Below, in pieces: positions 18,855 to 28,702 of a stretch of DNA of 64,000 nucleotides. Origin of the DNA: Anastatus disparis (lineage: Eukaryota; Arthropoda; Insecta; Hymenoptera; Eupelmidae). Location: the NCBI GenBank assembly GCA_017163975.1, contig JAFFSR010000018.1, positions 310,001-374,000 on the forward strand, in the 5' to 3' direction. Within the stretch, counting starts at the first letter, position 1; every line of letters begins with the position of its first letter. A program made the position numbers and the translations under genes. The notes below the pieces were generated by a model. It saw nothing but the letters and a program-made list of their open reading frames with translations. It did no database searches and was not told the DNA's origin.

Positions 18855-21231
18855 ATGGCTACCGCAGAGTACTTCAAGTATACAGCACGTTTGCTATTCG
18901 AATCATATCAGCATAAGATGGCTGATCAAGCTGATGCTGAGAATATACGCAGATGGCTTGATCTTGGTAACACGGCTCTGTAGAACGCTAATTTGTTAAG
19001 TCATTCAACGAATTTAGCTGTCGCGGATAAGCAGAAACTACAAGCTGCTGTAGCTCTGATGAAGAGCGTTTTGCAGTTATTGAACGCTCATCGTGGTGCA
19101 ATCGTTGGTTATGGTGTTGCTTCTGGCGCTGCTACTGCTTCTGACTATCACCCAAGAGTCAGTTGGGAAGATGTTGACAGCGCGTTCGAGAATCGGATTA
19201 AAACTAGTGTTATTACCAATCATAATCATCTGGATATTCAACGATTTTTGAAAGATGCTAAACGTGAGTTTATCGCGCAATTGAATCGGTCTCTTGAAGA
19301 ACATCCTGCTTTGAAAGTTAATACCTCGTTAGCAGCTGAGTATGTAATTATTAAAGATGATGTTGAAACTTATGATATAAAGTATTTCAATATAAAGACT
19401 ATTCACATTTACTCTACAACTAACCTCAGCGAGTGGTATGTATTGAACGTTAAACAGCCTATCAAAACTGATATGGAGGAATTTGCTGAACGAGAATCAG
19501 GATGGTCTCTACGTGCAATTCTGAATTTAGTAGTTAATATCAATAAATATAATCCCATGAGAGGAAGTAATTCTTTCGTTGAACTACCTGAGTTTATAAC
19601 AAAGAAAAAAGCTTGTTTAAACGTTGTGAATCTGGATGATCAGTGTTTCAAGTGGGCTATTCTGTCTGCCTTACATCCTGTGGAGCATAATTCTAATAGG
19701 GTTTCATCATATGAGCGGTATAAAGATGAGTTAAAATTTAAAGGAATAGATTTTCCAGCGGACCCAAAAGATGTTGGAAAGTTCGAGAAGCAGAATGATA
19801 TTTCCGTAAACATTCATTTTTTGAAAAAGACAGGAAATAAGTTTGTTGTTTATTGTTTTCGAGAAGTTTTACATCGATGAAGACGAAGAAGAAGAACAAC
19901 AACAACAACTTAACGATTCTTTCGATACCATAGATTATAAGCATCACTACATTTGGATAAAAAATCTTTCTAGATTAGTGGGAAGACAATTGAGTGCAAG
20001 AAGTCACAAGACTCACATTTGTGATCGATGTTTACATTATTTTTCAACAGCTGAAAAATTAGCAGCACACGTAACTGATTGTGTGAATTTAAACAAATGT
20101 AAGGTTACTCTTCCGGACAAAAGGGATAGTGTATTACAATTTAAAAACTTTACGAATAATATTCCTGTGCCGTTCGTGGTTTATGCGGATTTTGAGTGCA
20201 TGCTTCGACCTTTGGAAAACGAAAAACGTGCCTACCAATTACATGAGGCTTACAGTGTTGAATATTTCGTAAAGTGTAACTATAATGACACTTTATCGGA
20301 ATACAAAAGCTACAGACAAAGTGAACAACTAGATAAAACACCAGCCAAGTAGTTCGTGAAAAATCTTCACGTATTAGCTGTAAAGTTACAAGATATGTAT
20401 AAAAATCCGCAGCCAATGAGAAATTTGATAATAATAGAAAGAATTAGATTCGACAGTGCTCGCTTATGTCATATTTGCCAGAAACCTTTCACTCCTGGAA
20501 AAAAGAAAGTTAGAGATCATTGTCATCTTACCGATACTGATAGCTTGGTGTACGAAATGACCAACATCGATATGTACAAGATAATGAAACGGAACATCCA
20601 TGAGTTCGACACCTAAGACTACCCACAGCCTAACCAATTCGACATTCCTCCGGCCAACAAGAAAATTGTTGGTTTAATGAAGGATGAATGCAATGGAAAC
20701 ATCATGCTGGAATTCGTTGGACTGAGGAGTAAAATGTACAGCATCAGAGTTGAAAATCAGAAGCCGATAAAAAAGGCCAAGGGAGTGAAGAGTTTCGTAG
20801 TTAAAGCGACCACCTGTTTCGACGACTACATCGATTGTTTGAAAACGAAAGAGATCAAGGTTCGTCAACAGCGAAGCATAAGATCTCGCAGCCACCAACT
20901 GTACACTGAGAAGGAAACAAAGATCGCTCTCAGTGCCTACGACGACAAACGATATCTGCAGTCAGAAACTACAGACACTCTTCCTTGGGGCCATTACTTG
21001 GCAAAGCCGCCAAGTCCAGAGGTGGGGGAAGCAGCTACCGAGCCCCAGAGACTTATGGCGGGAGAAGTTGCTGCTGTTGAGGTGGGGAAATCCCTATATG
21101 AGCAGCTGCATGAGCGGCCTAGCATCATTCAGCTCGCAGCCTCCTTAAGAGATAATCAACAAGTTCTCAAAAGAACTCATCAGCCAACAAGCGAAGAAGC
21201 AGCAGGCCGTAGCAAAAGATCTAGACTTTGA
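18855..21231 (+). pseudogene. Polinton/adintovirus-type DNA polymerase B, broken
   Basis: Family B polymerase of protein-primed type, expected to replicate the element's DNA. The start is the ATG at 18855. The N-terminal part has the CLNV-N-DxxCFxW signature; next comes a Cys/His finger (HICDRC ... AAHV), exonuclease motif I (YADFE), a second finger (LCHICQKPF) and the HCHLT motif, then directly DTDSLVYEM (polymerase motif C) and the C-terminal thumb. Palm motifs A and B, normally between HCHLT and DTDS, are deleted. Lesions: nonsense at about 18981, a frameshift near 19850-19880, nonsense at 20350-20352 and 20614-20616. About 790 codons remain of the usual 1100 or so. The ORF C-terminus after about 21000 is low-complexity and may be read-through from outside the family. 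Confidence 0.9.
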
Positions 21232-21357
21232 ATTTACAAGCGAATCTTAAATTAAGGTTAGTATTTTTTTTTCTTTGATGATAATTTAGTCTTAGCCAAT
21301 TGTTTAAGTCTTTCGATAGAACTTATGAAAAAAGTTTTTAAAGTGATTTAATAGTAT

Positions 21358-21512
21358 TTAAATGAAGTATTAATAAAGTATCAATATAGTATTAATATAG
21401 TTTCAATATAGTTTTAATATAGTTTTAATATAGTATTAATACAGTATTAATACAGTATTGATACAGTATTGATACAGTATTAATACAGTATTGATACAGT
21501 ATTGATGCAGAA
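21358..21512. repeat. 11-bp minisatellite
   Basis: About 14 units of ATACAGTATTG, grading at the left into ATATAGTTTTA forms. Confidence 0.9.
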
Positions 21513-21579
21513 TCAATAGTACTTAAATTGAAATTTCTATTATTTTTAACTATGAATTTTTGTTCTTGTTATAGATAAA

Positions 21580-21890
21580 ATGGACATCTCTGAATTAAAC
21601 GCTATCGAGAAGAATTTCTTAGAGAAGAATTTCTTCCAACGAAAAAGTTGACTGAACTTACGAAAGATAACCTGTATACGGTTACAAAATTAAGAGAGGT
21701 GAACACTCGATATGGATTAAAGATTGTGGCAGAACTGGATCAAGAAATCTAAATTTTCTTACCCAAGAAAGTGTCCGAAGCGTTTGAAAAAGACTTAAAG
21801 TTTTTAGAGGAAATGCAGAGTGCTGCTAATAAATTAAAACTTTTTATAATGTACAAAGGTGGCCAAGTCCTTGAATTTTCTAATGTTTAG
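21580..21890 (+). pseudogene. Small OB-like accessory protein, copy C
   Basis: Follows the polymerase gene on the same strand. It starts at ATG 21580 and ends in LEFSNV at 21890. The family core reads TVTKLREVNTRYGLKI and FLPKKVSEAF, close to copies A and B. Early in the gene a 15-base duplication (GAGAAGAATTTCTT repeated) coincides with a frameshift, and a TAA lies inside the central strand. Its role is unknown; adjacency to the polymerase and the possible OB fold fit a single-stranded DNA-binding function, as inference. Confidence 0.6.
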
Positions 21891-22065
21891 TGCGTACATG
21901 TGTGTGTGTAAATATATATATATATATATAAGTGTATAGTTATGAGTGTATAAATGAAAATTGGATATCATTATAATAAATTTAATGTTTAACTTTAAAA
22001 AGTGTTTATTTTATTTTAATTTCTTTATAAAATACATTTTTCTTAAATTCAAATTAAAAAAAAAA

Positions 22066-22515
22066 TTATGATATGTAAATTCGAATTCTTTGATTAATAA
22101 CTTTTCTACAAATTATACAATTTTTAACAATGGATGAACAATGATAACAACCACAACAGTGTCCACAGGGTATAAATGCGACTTCTACTTCATTATCAAG
22201 ACAAATTTTACATCTATTGGCATTTTCTTCAGCAGAATCATTCCGACAAGGTATATCTCGGATGAAGGGACAACGGCCATTCAACTTTTTGTGCTCTAAT
22301 ATAGGAACAGCTGGAACAGCCCAGGCATACTTTGAAAAAACATCTATAACAGTAAGCATGTATTTGTAGCCTTTGTTTTCTCGAGAATAAGGTTGCATCT
22401 CTACCAAATCAGCTTGCCAAGTCTCATCCAAACCTCGCACATCGAACTTTCAACGAGGATAATTACGATGTGCTGGCTTGTGAAGCTCTTCTACAAGTCT
22501 ATGACGTTGTTCCAT
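22066..22515 (-). pseudogene. Truncated retroviral-type integrase joined to an IAP-type RING
   Basis: From ATG 22515: HRLVEELHKPAHRNYPR, a TGA at 22450-22452, then GLDETWQADLVEM and TVIDVFSKYAWAVP, the first part of the rve integrase core with its first catalytic Asp (in ADLVEM). The core then stops abruptly; without a frame change a C3HC4 RING follows (CKICLDNEVEVAFIPCGH ... CIICR), as found at the C-terminus of inhibitor-of-apoptosis proteins. The second and third integrase acids and the C-terminal chromodomain-like part are missing. The likely explanation is a deletion fusing two neighbouring genes rather than a working fusion. No BIR domain is present. Confidence 0.8.
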
Positions 22516-22886
22516 CGATGGTTATCGATTGACTGTTTTGCACTAATAGTGATAATGCCTCCTTTTATAGTCGCAATTTCCAACTGGCTTTGTATAAATT
22601 TCTTATCTAGCTCGTCTCTATGCACCTCTACAATTTTATCTAAGTTATTGAGATCACTTCTCAAACTAGGTATTGAATCTAATAATTTCTGAACTTCCAA
22701 ACGTACGATACGCTGTAAAGTATCTAAATTTACAGCTTTATTGAGTTGATTAGGTGATGCGAGATTACAAAGCCTCTTATTTTCTATATCGTATTGTCCA
22801 TCTTTTGTGAGTTAATAACCAATACCCGGAGGTCCTCGACTATCCTCACTTCGTTTGAGATTACGTCCAAATACATCGACGCTCAT
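22491..22886 (-). pseudogene. Conserved Polinton-associated MSVDVFG protein
   Basis: ATG at 22884-22886. It opens MSVDVFGRNLKRS and GPPGIGY, continues DGQYDIENKRLCN, then a heptad-like Leu/Ile-rich segment (LQRIVRLEVQKLLDSIPSL ... DNLDKI), probably a coiled coil. The N-terminus is of a type I associate with Polinton-like elements of insects; its function is unknown, and a structural or tail-like role is a guess. Nonsense TAA at 22812-22814. Its 3' end overlaps the integrase start by 25 bases in another frame. Confidence 0.65.
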
Positions 22887-22949
22887 TTTGATAATGCATG
22901 GTATAGGTGTCTACACCTCAATATATATAGCCTCTTTCACGTGACTCTT

Positions 22950-23860
22950 CTATAATTGAATGTATCTCATTTGTATGGCTAGGGTTCCAGCTTCTCTTTC
23001 AGTAATGAGTAATCGAAGTCTATCAACGAGTTCATTTGGATCATCCCAGTATATGTAATCCATTCTCGTATCTCTTCTTGCAATTTTATATCGAGGTAAC
23101 GATCCTCCTCTTTTTTTCAATGAAAACAAAGGACTAATGATACTGTCGAATTTCTTACTTTTGTGCGTACGAATAGACTCATCACTTCTGTAGCGTCGTT
23201 TGTGAGCATTATTAGTTTCAAGAATCTTCTTGTAATTTTGCATATCATTAGTGTTTATCTGACCTCCATCGGGATTTTTCATAATTAACAATTCTAACAA
23301 TCCTTTGGTTTTTGGATATTTTTGATCTTTTACACGAATGTTTTTATCTTCGAAAAATAGAGGTAAGTCACCAATTAAGTAACTATTACCTTCCTTGCGC
23401 ACTCCATAAACTTTATCAAATTGTTTTGATTGATCCTCATTGAGCATATGAATGTATTTATTATCAGCAATAAATCATCTTCTTTTTTTCTAATTCCTGC
23501 TCACTTGTAGCTAATTTAAATTCCGTATCAATTTGTCGAACAGTATCGTTTAATGACGTATCTATAGCATCATCAATGGATGAAGAGGAAGGAGAAGAAG
23601 GCTGCAAGAAGGAGGAATAAGTATCATTGTTTTTTATGACTTTTTTTTTTATTTTTTGCTATGTCACATATAAAATCATTATTTTTCTCAGTAGTAGCAA
23701 CGAGTTTCTGAAGAGGATCAACGATAGGTTTGAATGTCTCGCCAAATGCTCTTTCAATATTCTCTTTTCCAAACTTCAGCAAGTTATATTTTCGTTTAAC
23801 TGCATTGCGTGCTTGCACGAGTTGATGTAGAACATCTTTCTTTCGTCGAATGTCAGCCAT
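22950..23860 (-). pseudogene. Polinton-associated YGVR / WDDPNELVDRL protein (DUF8207-like)
   Basis: ATG at 23860 (MADIRRKKDVLHQLVQARNA, a charged helix). After residue 75 the frame shifts in an A-rich run (about 23640). The rest resumes with DKVYGVR, GDLPLFFEDKNIRV, KGLLELL, NAHKRRYRS and the C-terminal WDDPNELVDRLRLLI. This order matches the widespread insect protein I know as a DUF8207 domain protein; I am moderately sure of the name. Function unknown, probably a virion or packaging-related protein from its constant place next to the ATPase. Two stops separate the halves. Confidence 0.7.
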
Positions 23861-23915
23861 GTTGACGCTTCAGCGTACAATGATGAATTGTTTTCTTAGG
23901 ACTATGTACGCGCTA

Positions 23916-23923
23916 TATTTATA
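23916..23923 (-). promoter_or_regulatory. TATA box of the DUF8207-like gene
   Basis: GCTATAAATA on the minus strand, about 60 nt upstream of the ATG at 23860; the same octamer lies before the PLA2/protease gene. Confidence 0.6.
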
Positions 23924-23928
23924 GCAAA

Positions 23929-24630
23929 TCAATCAAAGCCTTTTCTATATCTACCAGAATTGATCCAACTACCTTTATCAATCATTAAAAATCCGTATTT
24001 ATCATCAGTCCAACACTTGGAGCACAATTCTTTGAATTGCGCGTAAGTCATGTCAGAATTGACGTGATCGTCGTATAAGTGTCTTAAATTGACGTCATCT
24101 TGTCGAAAAATCACCAACAAATTGACATTGTCTCTGACTAGATGTTTTGGAATTCGAGCATAAGATTGACAGAGATAGAAACAATCAACATCTCTGTGTC
24201 TACCCATACAGAAGTAAGCTCTGATATTATCTTGTTTTTCACAGGCTACATCATCAAAAATCATGACAGAATTTGGAAGCGCATTATCAGGGGCTACAAC
24301 GGATTCGTGCTCACTAAAAGGAAAGTATTGTACACCTTCTAAAGGCTCTAGGAGGTCCTTCAAAAACTTGTACTTTGGTTGATTCGGAGACTTGGAGTAC
24401 ACATAAACGTTTTCAAACCTGAGACCATTAGCATGCGTTATTAGTGCTAAGAAACTATTGGTTTTACCACAATTTGATGGACCGCGAAATACAGCTCGAT
24501 TACTGTTTGGAAATAAGTCTCCATGCCTCTTTAATTTCTTCTCATGCTCCACGATAGTGTCGAAATTTTCTATCGGTAGCTTATCGGATTGTTCTTTGAA
24601 ATTTATTATAACAGCACGTCTGACGTACAA
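23929..24630 (-). CDS. Viral DNA-packaging ATPase (FtsK/HerA type)
   Basis: A 233-residue open frame without internal stops. Walker A at GPSNCGKTNS (residues about 50-60), Walker B at NSVMIFDDVACE (about 120-130), a sensor-like FYLCQSYARIPKHLVRDN, and the C-terminal GFLMIDKG. This is the A32/FtsK-HerA packaging ATPase of Polintons, adintoviruses and their relatives, which pumps DNA into the capsid. Family length is about 230-250 residues, so it is near complete. No ATG occurs at the expected start (the frame begins with TTG after a TAG), so either the start is lost or a non-ATG codon is used. Divergent from the PLA2/protease gene, 70 bp apart. Confidence 0.85.
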   Translation of the reverse strand: MYVRRAVIINFKEQSDKLPIENFDTIVEHEKKLKRHGDLFPNSNRAVFRGPSNCGKTNSFLALITHANGLRFENVYVYSKSPNQPKYKFLKDLLEPLEGVQYFPFSEHESVVAPDNALPNSVMIFDDVACEKQDNIRAYFCMGRHRDVDCFYLCQSYARIPKHLVRDNVNLLVIFRQDDVNLRHLYDDHVNSDMTYAQFKELCSKCWTDDKYGFLMIDKGSWINSGRYRKGFD

Positions 24631-24643
24631 ATGTTTGACCAGC

Positions 24644-24678
24644 TATAAATACAGGGCTTTTATACCCAATCCCTCAGT
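24644..24678 (+). promoter_or_regulatory. Core promoter of the PLA2/core/protease gene
   Basis: TATAAAT at 24644-24650 and TCAGT at 24674-24678, 32 nt from TATA to initiator A, 24 nt before the ATG at 24702. The same AT core read backward (GTATTTATAG) may serve the packaging ATPase. Confidence 0.75.
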
Positions 24679-24701
24679 CTTCATTTAGTCTTCGAAGTGT
24701 G

Positions 24702-25897
24702 ATGATCGTATATAGACAACGACGACGCGGTCGCGGTTTTGTCAACAAGCTTCTTAATAGACTTCCAATCGAACTTCATATACCAGGATACCAATACTGT
24801 GGACCCAGTACAAGATTAGCTAAACGTTTAGCTAGAGGTGATCCAGGAATCAATCCTCTCGATAGAGCTTGTAAAGAGCACGACATTGCTTAATTGAATA
24901 ATCACAGAATCGTGAAAACGTAGAAGCAAGAAACGCTTATGATAGAATTTCAGCAGAAAAAGCTAATCAAAAAATTTCATCAAAAGACGCTAGCTTTGGA
25001 GAAAAAGCAGCTGCATTCGTAATTAAAAACATTATGAAAGTAAAGTCTGAATTCGGAATGGGTATTAAGAAGAAGGGCAGGAGGAGGAGGAGGAAGCCTT
25101 CTACTGATACTTTCAATACAATAGTAAAGGCTGCATCAAAATCAATTGTTTCTACAAAATGTGCTCGAAAAGCCATTCTGTCAGCTCTAAAAGGTGCACG
25201 TAATGCTGTTAAAAAAGCAGTTGGTAAAAATTATGTAAAAATTCCACGTACTTTACCAGTTCCAAAGAAAGTAGGAGATTTCTTAACATTTCTTATACCA
25301 ATGTTTGCAGGTTTGAGTGCTGTTGGTGGTATAGCTGGAGGTGCCGCTGGAATCGCTAAAGCGGTAAACGATTCCAAAGCTGCTAAACAACAATTAGGAG
25401 AAAATAAGAGACATAATATAAAGATGGAAGAAATAGCTCTTGGTAAAGGTCTTTACTTGAAACCATATAAAACTGGTCTTGGTCTTCGTATGAAACCAAA
25501 GAATCCTTTAAAAAAAAAGATCCTTAAAGTAAACTTACCTCAAACAGCACTCACCGATGCTGATCTCATCAAGTATGCAAAAATCCTGAAAATCTCAAAT
25601 TTTCGAGGAGTATTCATGAGAAATGCTATGCCTATTAATGGACCGCACTATAGAGAATCAGCTATTGTTATTTTCGATGATGCAGATGGACCTGGAACGC
25701 ACTAGGTAGCATATTGCAAACGAGGAAACGATGTTGTGTATTTCGATAGCTTCGGTGATCTTCAACCTCCTTTGGACTTAATGACATATCTGAGAGTAGA
25801 CAACATCAAGTACAATCCTGAGAGATATCAAGACTTTGATACTTTTAACTGTGGTCAACTTTGTCTAAGATTTTTGAGCAACACTCTTGATATATAA
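24702..25897 (+). pseudogene. Virion PLA2 / basic core / adenain-like protease gene, broken
   Basis: Apparently one gene for three virion parts. First, a parvovirus-type phospholipase A2 segment with YCGPSTRLAKRL and GDPGINPLDRACKEHDIA (the calcium loop and the catalytic His-Asp). A TAA at 24891-24893 and a frameshift soon after break it. The frame resumes with KKKGRRRRRKP, a basic, adenovirus core-like stretch, and a Gly/Ala hydrophobic segment (FAGLSAVGGIAGGAAGIAK). From about 25590 comes the cysteine protease: FRGVFMRN, GPGTH (catalytic His; a TAG follows at once, 25703-25705), YFDSFGDL (Asp) and DTFNCGQLC (Cys), ending at 25897. Known roles: PLA2 in membrane escape during entry, adenain in capsid maturation. 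All catalytic signatures are visible but not in one frame. Confidence 0.85.
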
Positions 25898-25940
25898 AGA
25901 AAAGAATGATAAGTATTTATTCATTATGCGTTTAACAATC

Positions 25941-26603
25941 ATGGTAGATTCATTGACTTTGAGTCTTTCGGGTACATTGTCTATACTGGAAGAACAGTAT
26001 TTTCCACCGATTGAACTCTCACCTGACAAGAATTACGTTCTCGGATTAGTTGCTTTCATGACATTCAATTCTATACCTAATATCGACAAGGGTAATAATC
26101 TATTCCACGTTGGACGGGAAGAAATTGTTTTATCGACTGGTAGTTATGAGATTGAGGATATAGAGAATTATCTCAGTGAAACATTGACGACAAAAGTTAT
26201 CTCCATCAGTATTAAACCAAATAATAATACACTTCGTAGTGAAATAAAATGCAATTATTCGATTGATTTTCGACCAGAACATTTAATAGGATCTTTATTA
26301 GGCTTTGCAAAACGTGTACTTCCTGCTGACGTCACGAATCATTCAGATTTACCTGTAGCTATTCTCAAGGTCAACACTCTTCGAGTCAAGTGTAATATTG
26401 TCTCTGGTGCCTATATAAATGGTCGACAAGTGCACACGATACATGAATTCTTTTCTGCTGTCCCATCAGGATATAAGATCATTAATGTGCCATCACAAGT
26501 GATTTACCTTCCAGTCGTCGTCGAGAGCATAGATCATTTACAAGTGCTTATACTCGATCAAGACGGGAATTTAATTAACTTTCGTGGAGAAACTATTAGT
26601 TAG
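25941..26603 (+). CDS. Minor capsid (penton-like) protein
   Basis: Single jelly-roll minor capsid protein, expected at the capsid vertices. The best start is the ATG at 25941 (MVDSLTLSLSGTLSILEE); an upstream in-frame ATG at 25926 is less like the family. Visible features: PPIELSPDKNYVLGLVAF near the N-terminus, a YEIEDIENYL segment, and LDQDGNLINFRGE at the end. The last strand of the family continues a few residues farther, but here a stop falls after ETIS; a one-base shift just before it would explain that. The rest is uninterrupted at about 220 residues, typical for the family. It overlaps nothing; the protease gene ends 43 bp before. Confidence 0.8.
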   Translation: MVDSLTLSLSGTLSILEEQYFPPIELSPDKNYVLGLVAFMTFNSIPNIDKGNNLFHVGREEIVLSTGSYEIEDIENYLSETLTTKVISISIKPNNNTLRSEIKCNYSIDFRPEHLIGSLLGFAKRVLPADVTNHSDLPVAILKVNTLRVKCNIVSGAYINGRQVHTIHEFFSAVPSGYKIINVPSQVIYLPVVVESIDHLQVLILDQDGNLINFRGETIS

Positions 26604-26666
26604 ACTACATATTAAATCAGTATAAAAAAAATGGGAGTGGTTTATAACAATAAAAATAACAAAGGG

Positions 26667-26702
26667 TATATAAGTAAATCGAGATGGCATTCGAATATCA
26701 GT
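26667..26702 (+). promoter_or_regulatory. Core promoter of the major capsid gene
   Basis: TATATAAG at 26667-26674 and TCAGT at 26698-26702, 33 nt apart to the A. No ATG occurs in the implied 123-nt leader before the capsid start, which supports both the promoter and the start. Confidence 0.75.
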
Positions 26703-26822
26703 CGTCATCGACAAGTTAACGTATTAACACGGCAAAAAATTCAGTTTTTAAAAAGCCAAGGCTGAAAAATAAGAGCTCCTGGTGGAAAATTACGTGCTTG
26801 ATTTTTTGCTGTTTTCAAAGAA

Positions 26823-28052
26823 ATGGAGGAAATTCTAAACATAAGGACCGGAGTAACATTGGATGAGTCAATAGCTCACTGTGATGTGCACGCGTACCAG
26901 CCTTACACCTCATCAAATTTCAATAATAGCGATGAAATTCGCATATCAATTCAACATCAAGATTTAAATTTTTTGCCTTTGTGGAGTTCTCTACACATAG
27001 TGGGAAAATTAACTCAACAAGATGGCACTGGTTTAGCAAGAACTAACTTAGTTAACAACGGCATCTGTCATCTATTCGAGGAAGTTCGCTATGAAATTAA
27101 TGCTATAGAGATCGATCGCTGTAAGAATGTGGGATTGACCACCGTTATGATGGGTTGGGTATCACTCAATCCTAGTCAGAGTTTGATTATAGAAAATGCT
27201 GGTTGGATTGATATGACGGAAACTCGGAAGATCATTAATAACAATGGCTATTTTGATATTTTCATACCTCTCAGTATGATTTTAGGCTTTGCCGAAGATT
27301 ATCGCAAAATCATAGTCAATGTTAAACATGAACTTATCCTCACGAGATCCAGGAACGATATTAACGCAATAATACAAACACCGGATGCTACTAATGCTTA
27401 CGAAGATTTCAAAATTGATATTTTAAGGATCGAGTGGCTTATGCCTCACATACAGTTATCCAATGAATGTAAAATTCGCATGCTTCGACAAATCGAGAAA
27501 AATAAACCTATCTCAATGAGTTTTCGTTCCTGGGAATTATACGAATATCCATTATTACCGGCATCAACGAGACATGTATGGACAGACAAAACATCTAATA
27601 AGCTGGAGAAGCCTCGTTTTATCATTCTTGGTTTCCAGACGAATCAAAAAGAACAAAAAACTGCTAACGCTAGTCAGTTTGATCACTGCGATTTGAGCAA
27701 TGTAAAACTATTTCTCAATTCTACATACTATCCTTACGGAAATATGAATCTTGATATTGTCAATAATCAGTATGCAATATTATACGTTATGTACGCTAAT
27801 TTCCAAAATGCATACTATGGAAAGGAGTCCGAGCAAATGCTGAAAAAATCAGATTATATTAATCACATGCAACTGATAGTCATCGATTGTTCAAAACAAA
27901 ATGATTCTCTGAAGAGTGCTCCAGTTGATGTTCGTCTCGAATTCGAGACCAAACAAAACTTTCCAGCTGGAACTTCAGCTTACTGTCTAATCTTACATGA
28001 TAGAATCATAGAATACAACGCCATAAGCGGTGATGTCAGAAAATTAGTCTAA
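26823..28052 (+). CDS. Major capsid protein (double jelly-roll), intact
   Basis: A 409-residue complete frame, the longest intact ORF of the viral block. It matches the Polinton/adintovirus hexon-like major capsid protein: ILNIRTGVTLDESIAHCDVH at the N-terminus, FEEVRYEINAIEID in the first jelly roll, GYFDIFIPLSMILGF between, and LFLNSTYYPYGNMNLD and IDCSKQNDSLKSAPVDVRLE in the second. It forms the trimeric shell unit in relatives. It keeps ATG, stop and promoter, with no frameshift, unlike the polymerase and integrase. That could reflect chance, younger age or selection; a substitution test would tell. Confidence 0.9.
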   Translation: MEEILNIRTGVTLDESIAHCDVHAYQPYTSSNFNNSDEIRISIQHQDLNFLPLWSSLHIVGKLTQQDGTGLARTNLVNNGICHLFEEVRYEINAIEIDRCKNVGLTTVMMGWVSLNPSQSLIIENAGWIDMTETRKIINNNGYFDIFIPLSMILGFAEDYRKIIVNVKHELILTRSRNDINAIIQTPDATNAYEDFKIDILRIEWLMPHIQLSNECKIRMLRQIEKNKPISMSFRSWELYEYPLLPASTRHVWTDKTSNKLEKPRFIILGFQTNQKEQKTANASQFDHCDLSNVKLFLNSTYYPYGNMNLDIVNNQYAILYVMYANFQNAYYGKESEQMLKKSDYINHMQLIVIDCSKQNDSLKSAPVDVRLEFETKQNFPAGTSAYCLILHDRIIEYNAISGDVRKLV

Positions 28053-28111
28053 AGGAGTGGGGAGTCTGCAATGGAGAGGGGATAGTCTGCAAAGAAGTGG
28101 GCATAGTAGGA

Positions 28112-28117
28112 TATAAG
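28112..28117 (+). promoter_or_regulatory. TATA box before VDxQGF copy 2
   Basis: GATATAAGAAAGCG, the same core plus downstream AAAGCG as in the polymerase promoter, 40 nt before the ATG at 28155. Confidence 0.6.
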
Positions 28118-28154
28118 AAAGCGAGAGCGAGCTGAGATCTCATTCTTTAACAAG

Positions 28155-28682
28155 ATGGAATACGCAGTGGACTTACAAGGTTTTAAAAAGTCAGGTAAAG
28201 AGTTTGTTTTAAAAGAGTTAGCTGTTGTTCCTCTTGTTGGGTCGTCTGAACCAACGGTCCATATTTTCAAACCGCTTTTTCCTTAAAAAAAGTTAACTAC
28301 AAAATACAAGCGTGAAAATCTCTGGCTCGAGCTTTGCTATCATGGACTAGCTTGGAATTCTGGAGATCATGACTATACTGAAATAGAAAAAATTCTTTGA
28401 CAAACTCTGCAGAACGTTACATAAGTTTTTGTGATTGGTAAAGTGAAAAAAGAGTGGTTAGAGAAGTTTGATTTTAAAGTTGTAGATATCAGTGAACTGG
28501 GTATTCCTCATTTTGATCAACGGCTAACTAAAACAGTCTCTTGTTCACATCATAATTGCATGTATAAAAATACATGTGCTGTTAACAACGTTAAATCAAT
28601 ACAAAAGTTGTATTTCAGTAATTTCAGTGATTGGGTTATGGACTGGGAAGACACTCGTGCAAATACCGATAGTGAAACATAA
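28155..28682 (+). pseudogene. VDxQGF-family protein, copy 2
   Basis: ATG at 28155 (MEYAVDLQGF), KELAVVPL, HGLAWNSG, VIGKVKKEWLEKF, then a Cys/His tail (CSHHNCMYKNTCAVNNV) absent from copy 1. One frame throughout, with nonsense codons at 28284, 28398 and 28422. Length about 175 codons. The first of two head-to-tail copies directly after the major capsid gene; copy 3 begins 21 bp after its stop. The fold suggestion (RNase H-like, possibly nuclease) is inference from residue spacing only. Confidence 0.65.
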
Positions 28683-28702
28683 CTGTAAAAAAAGTTATCA
28701 GC

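Noticed and set aside
19738..20898. Minus-strand ORFs inside the polymerase gene
   Set aside because: Shadows of the plus-strand coding sequence.
26631..26765. 44-codon basic ORF just before the major capsid gene, in the same frame
   Set aside because: Its ATG lies upstream of the capsid TATA box and would not be in that transcript; no independent promoter seen. It may be the relic of a small core protein.
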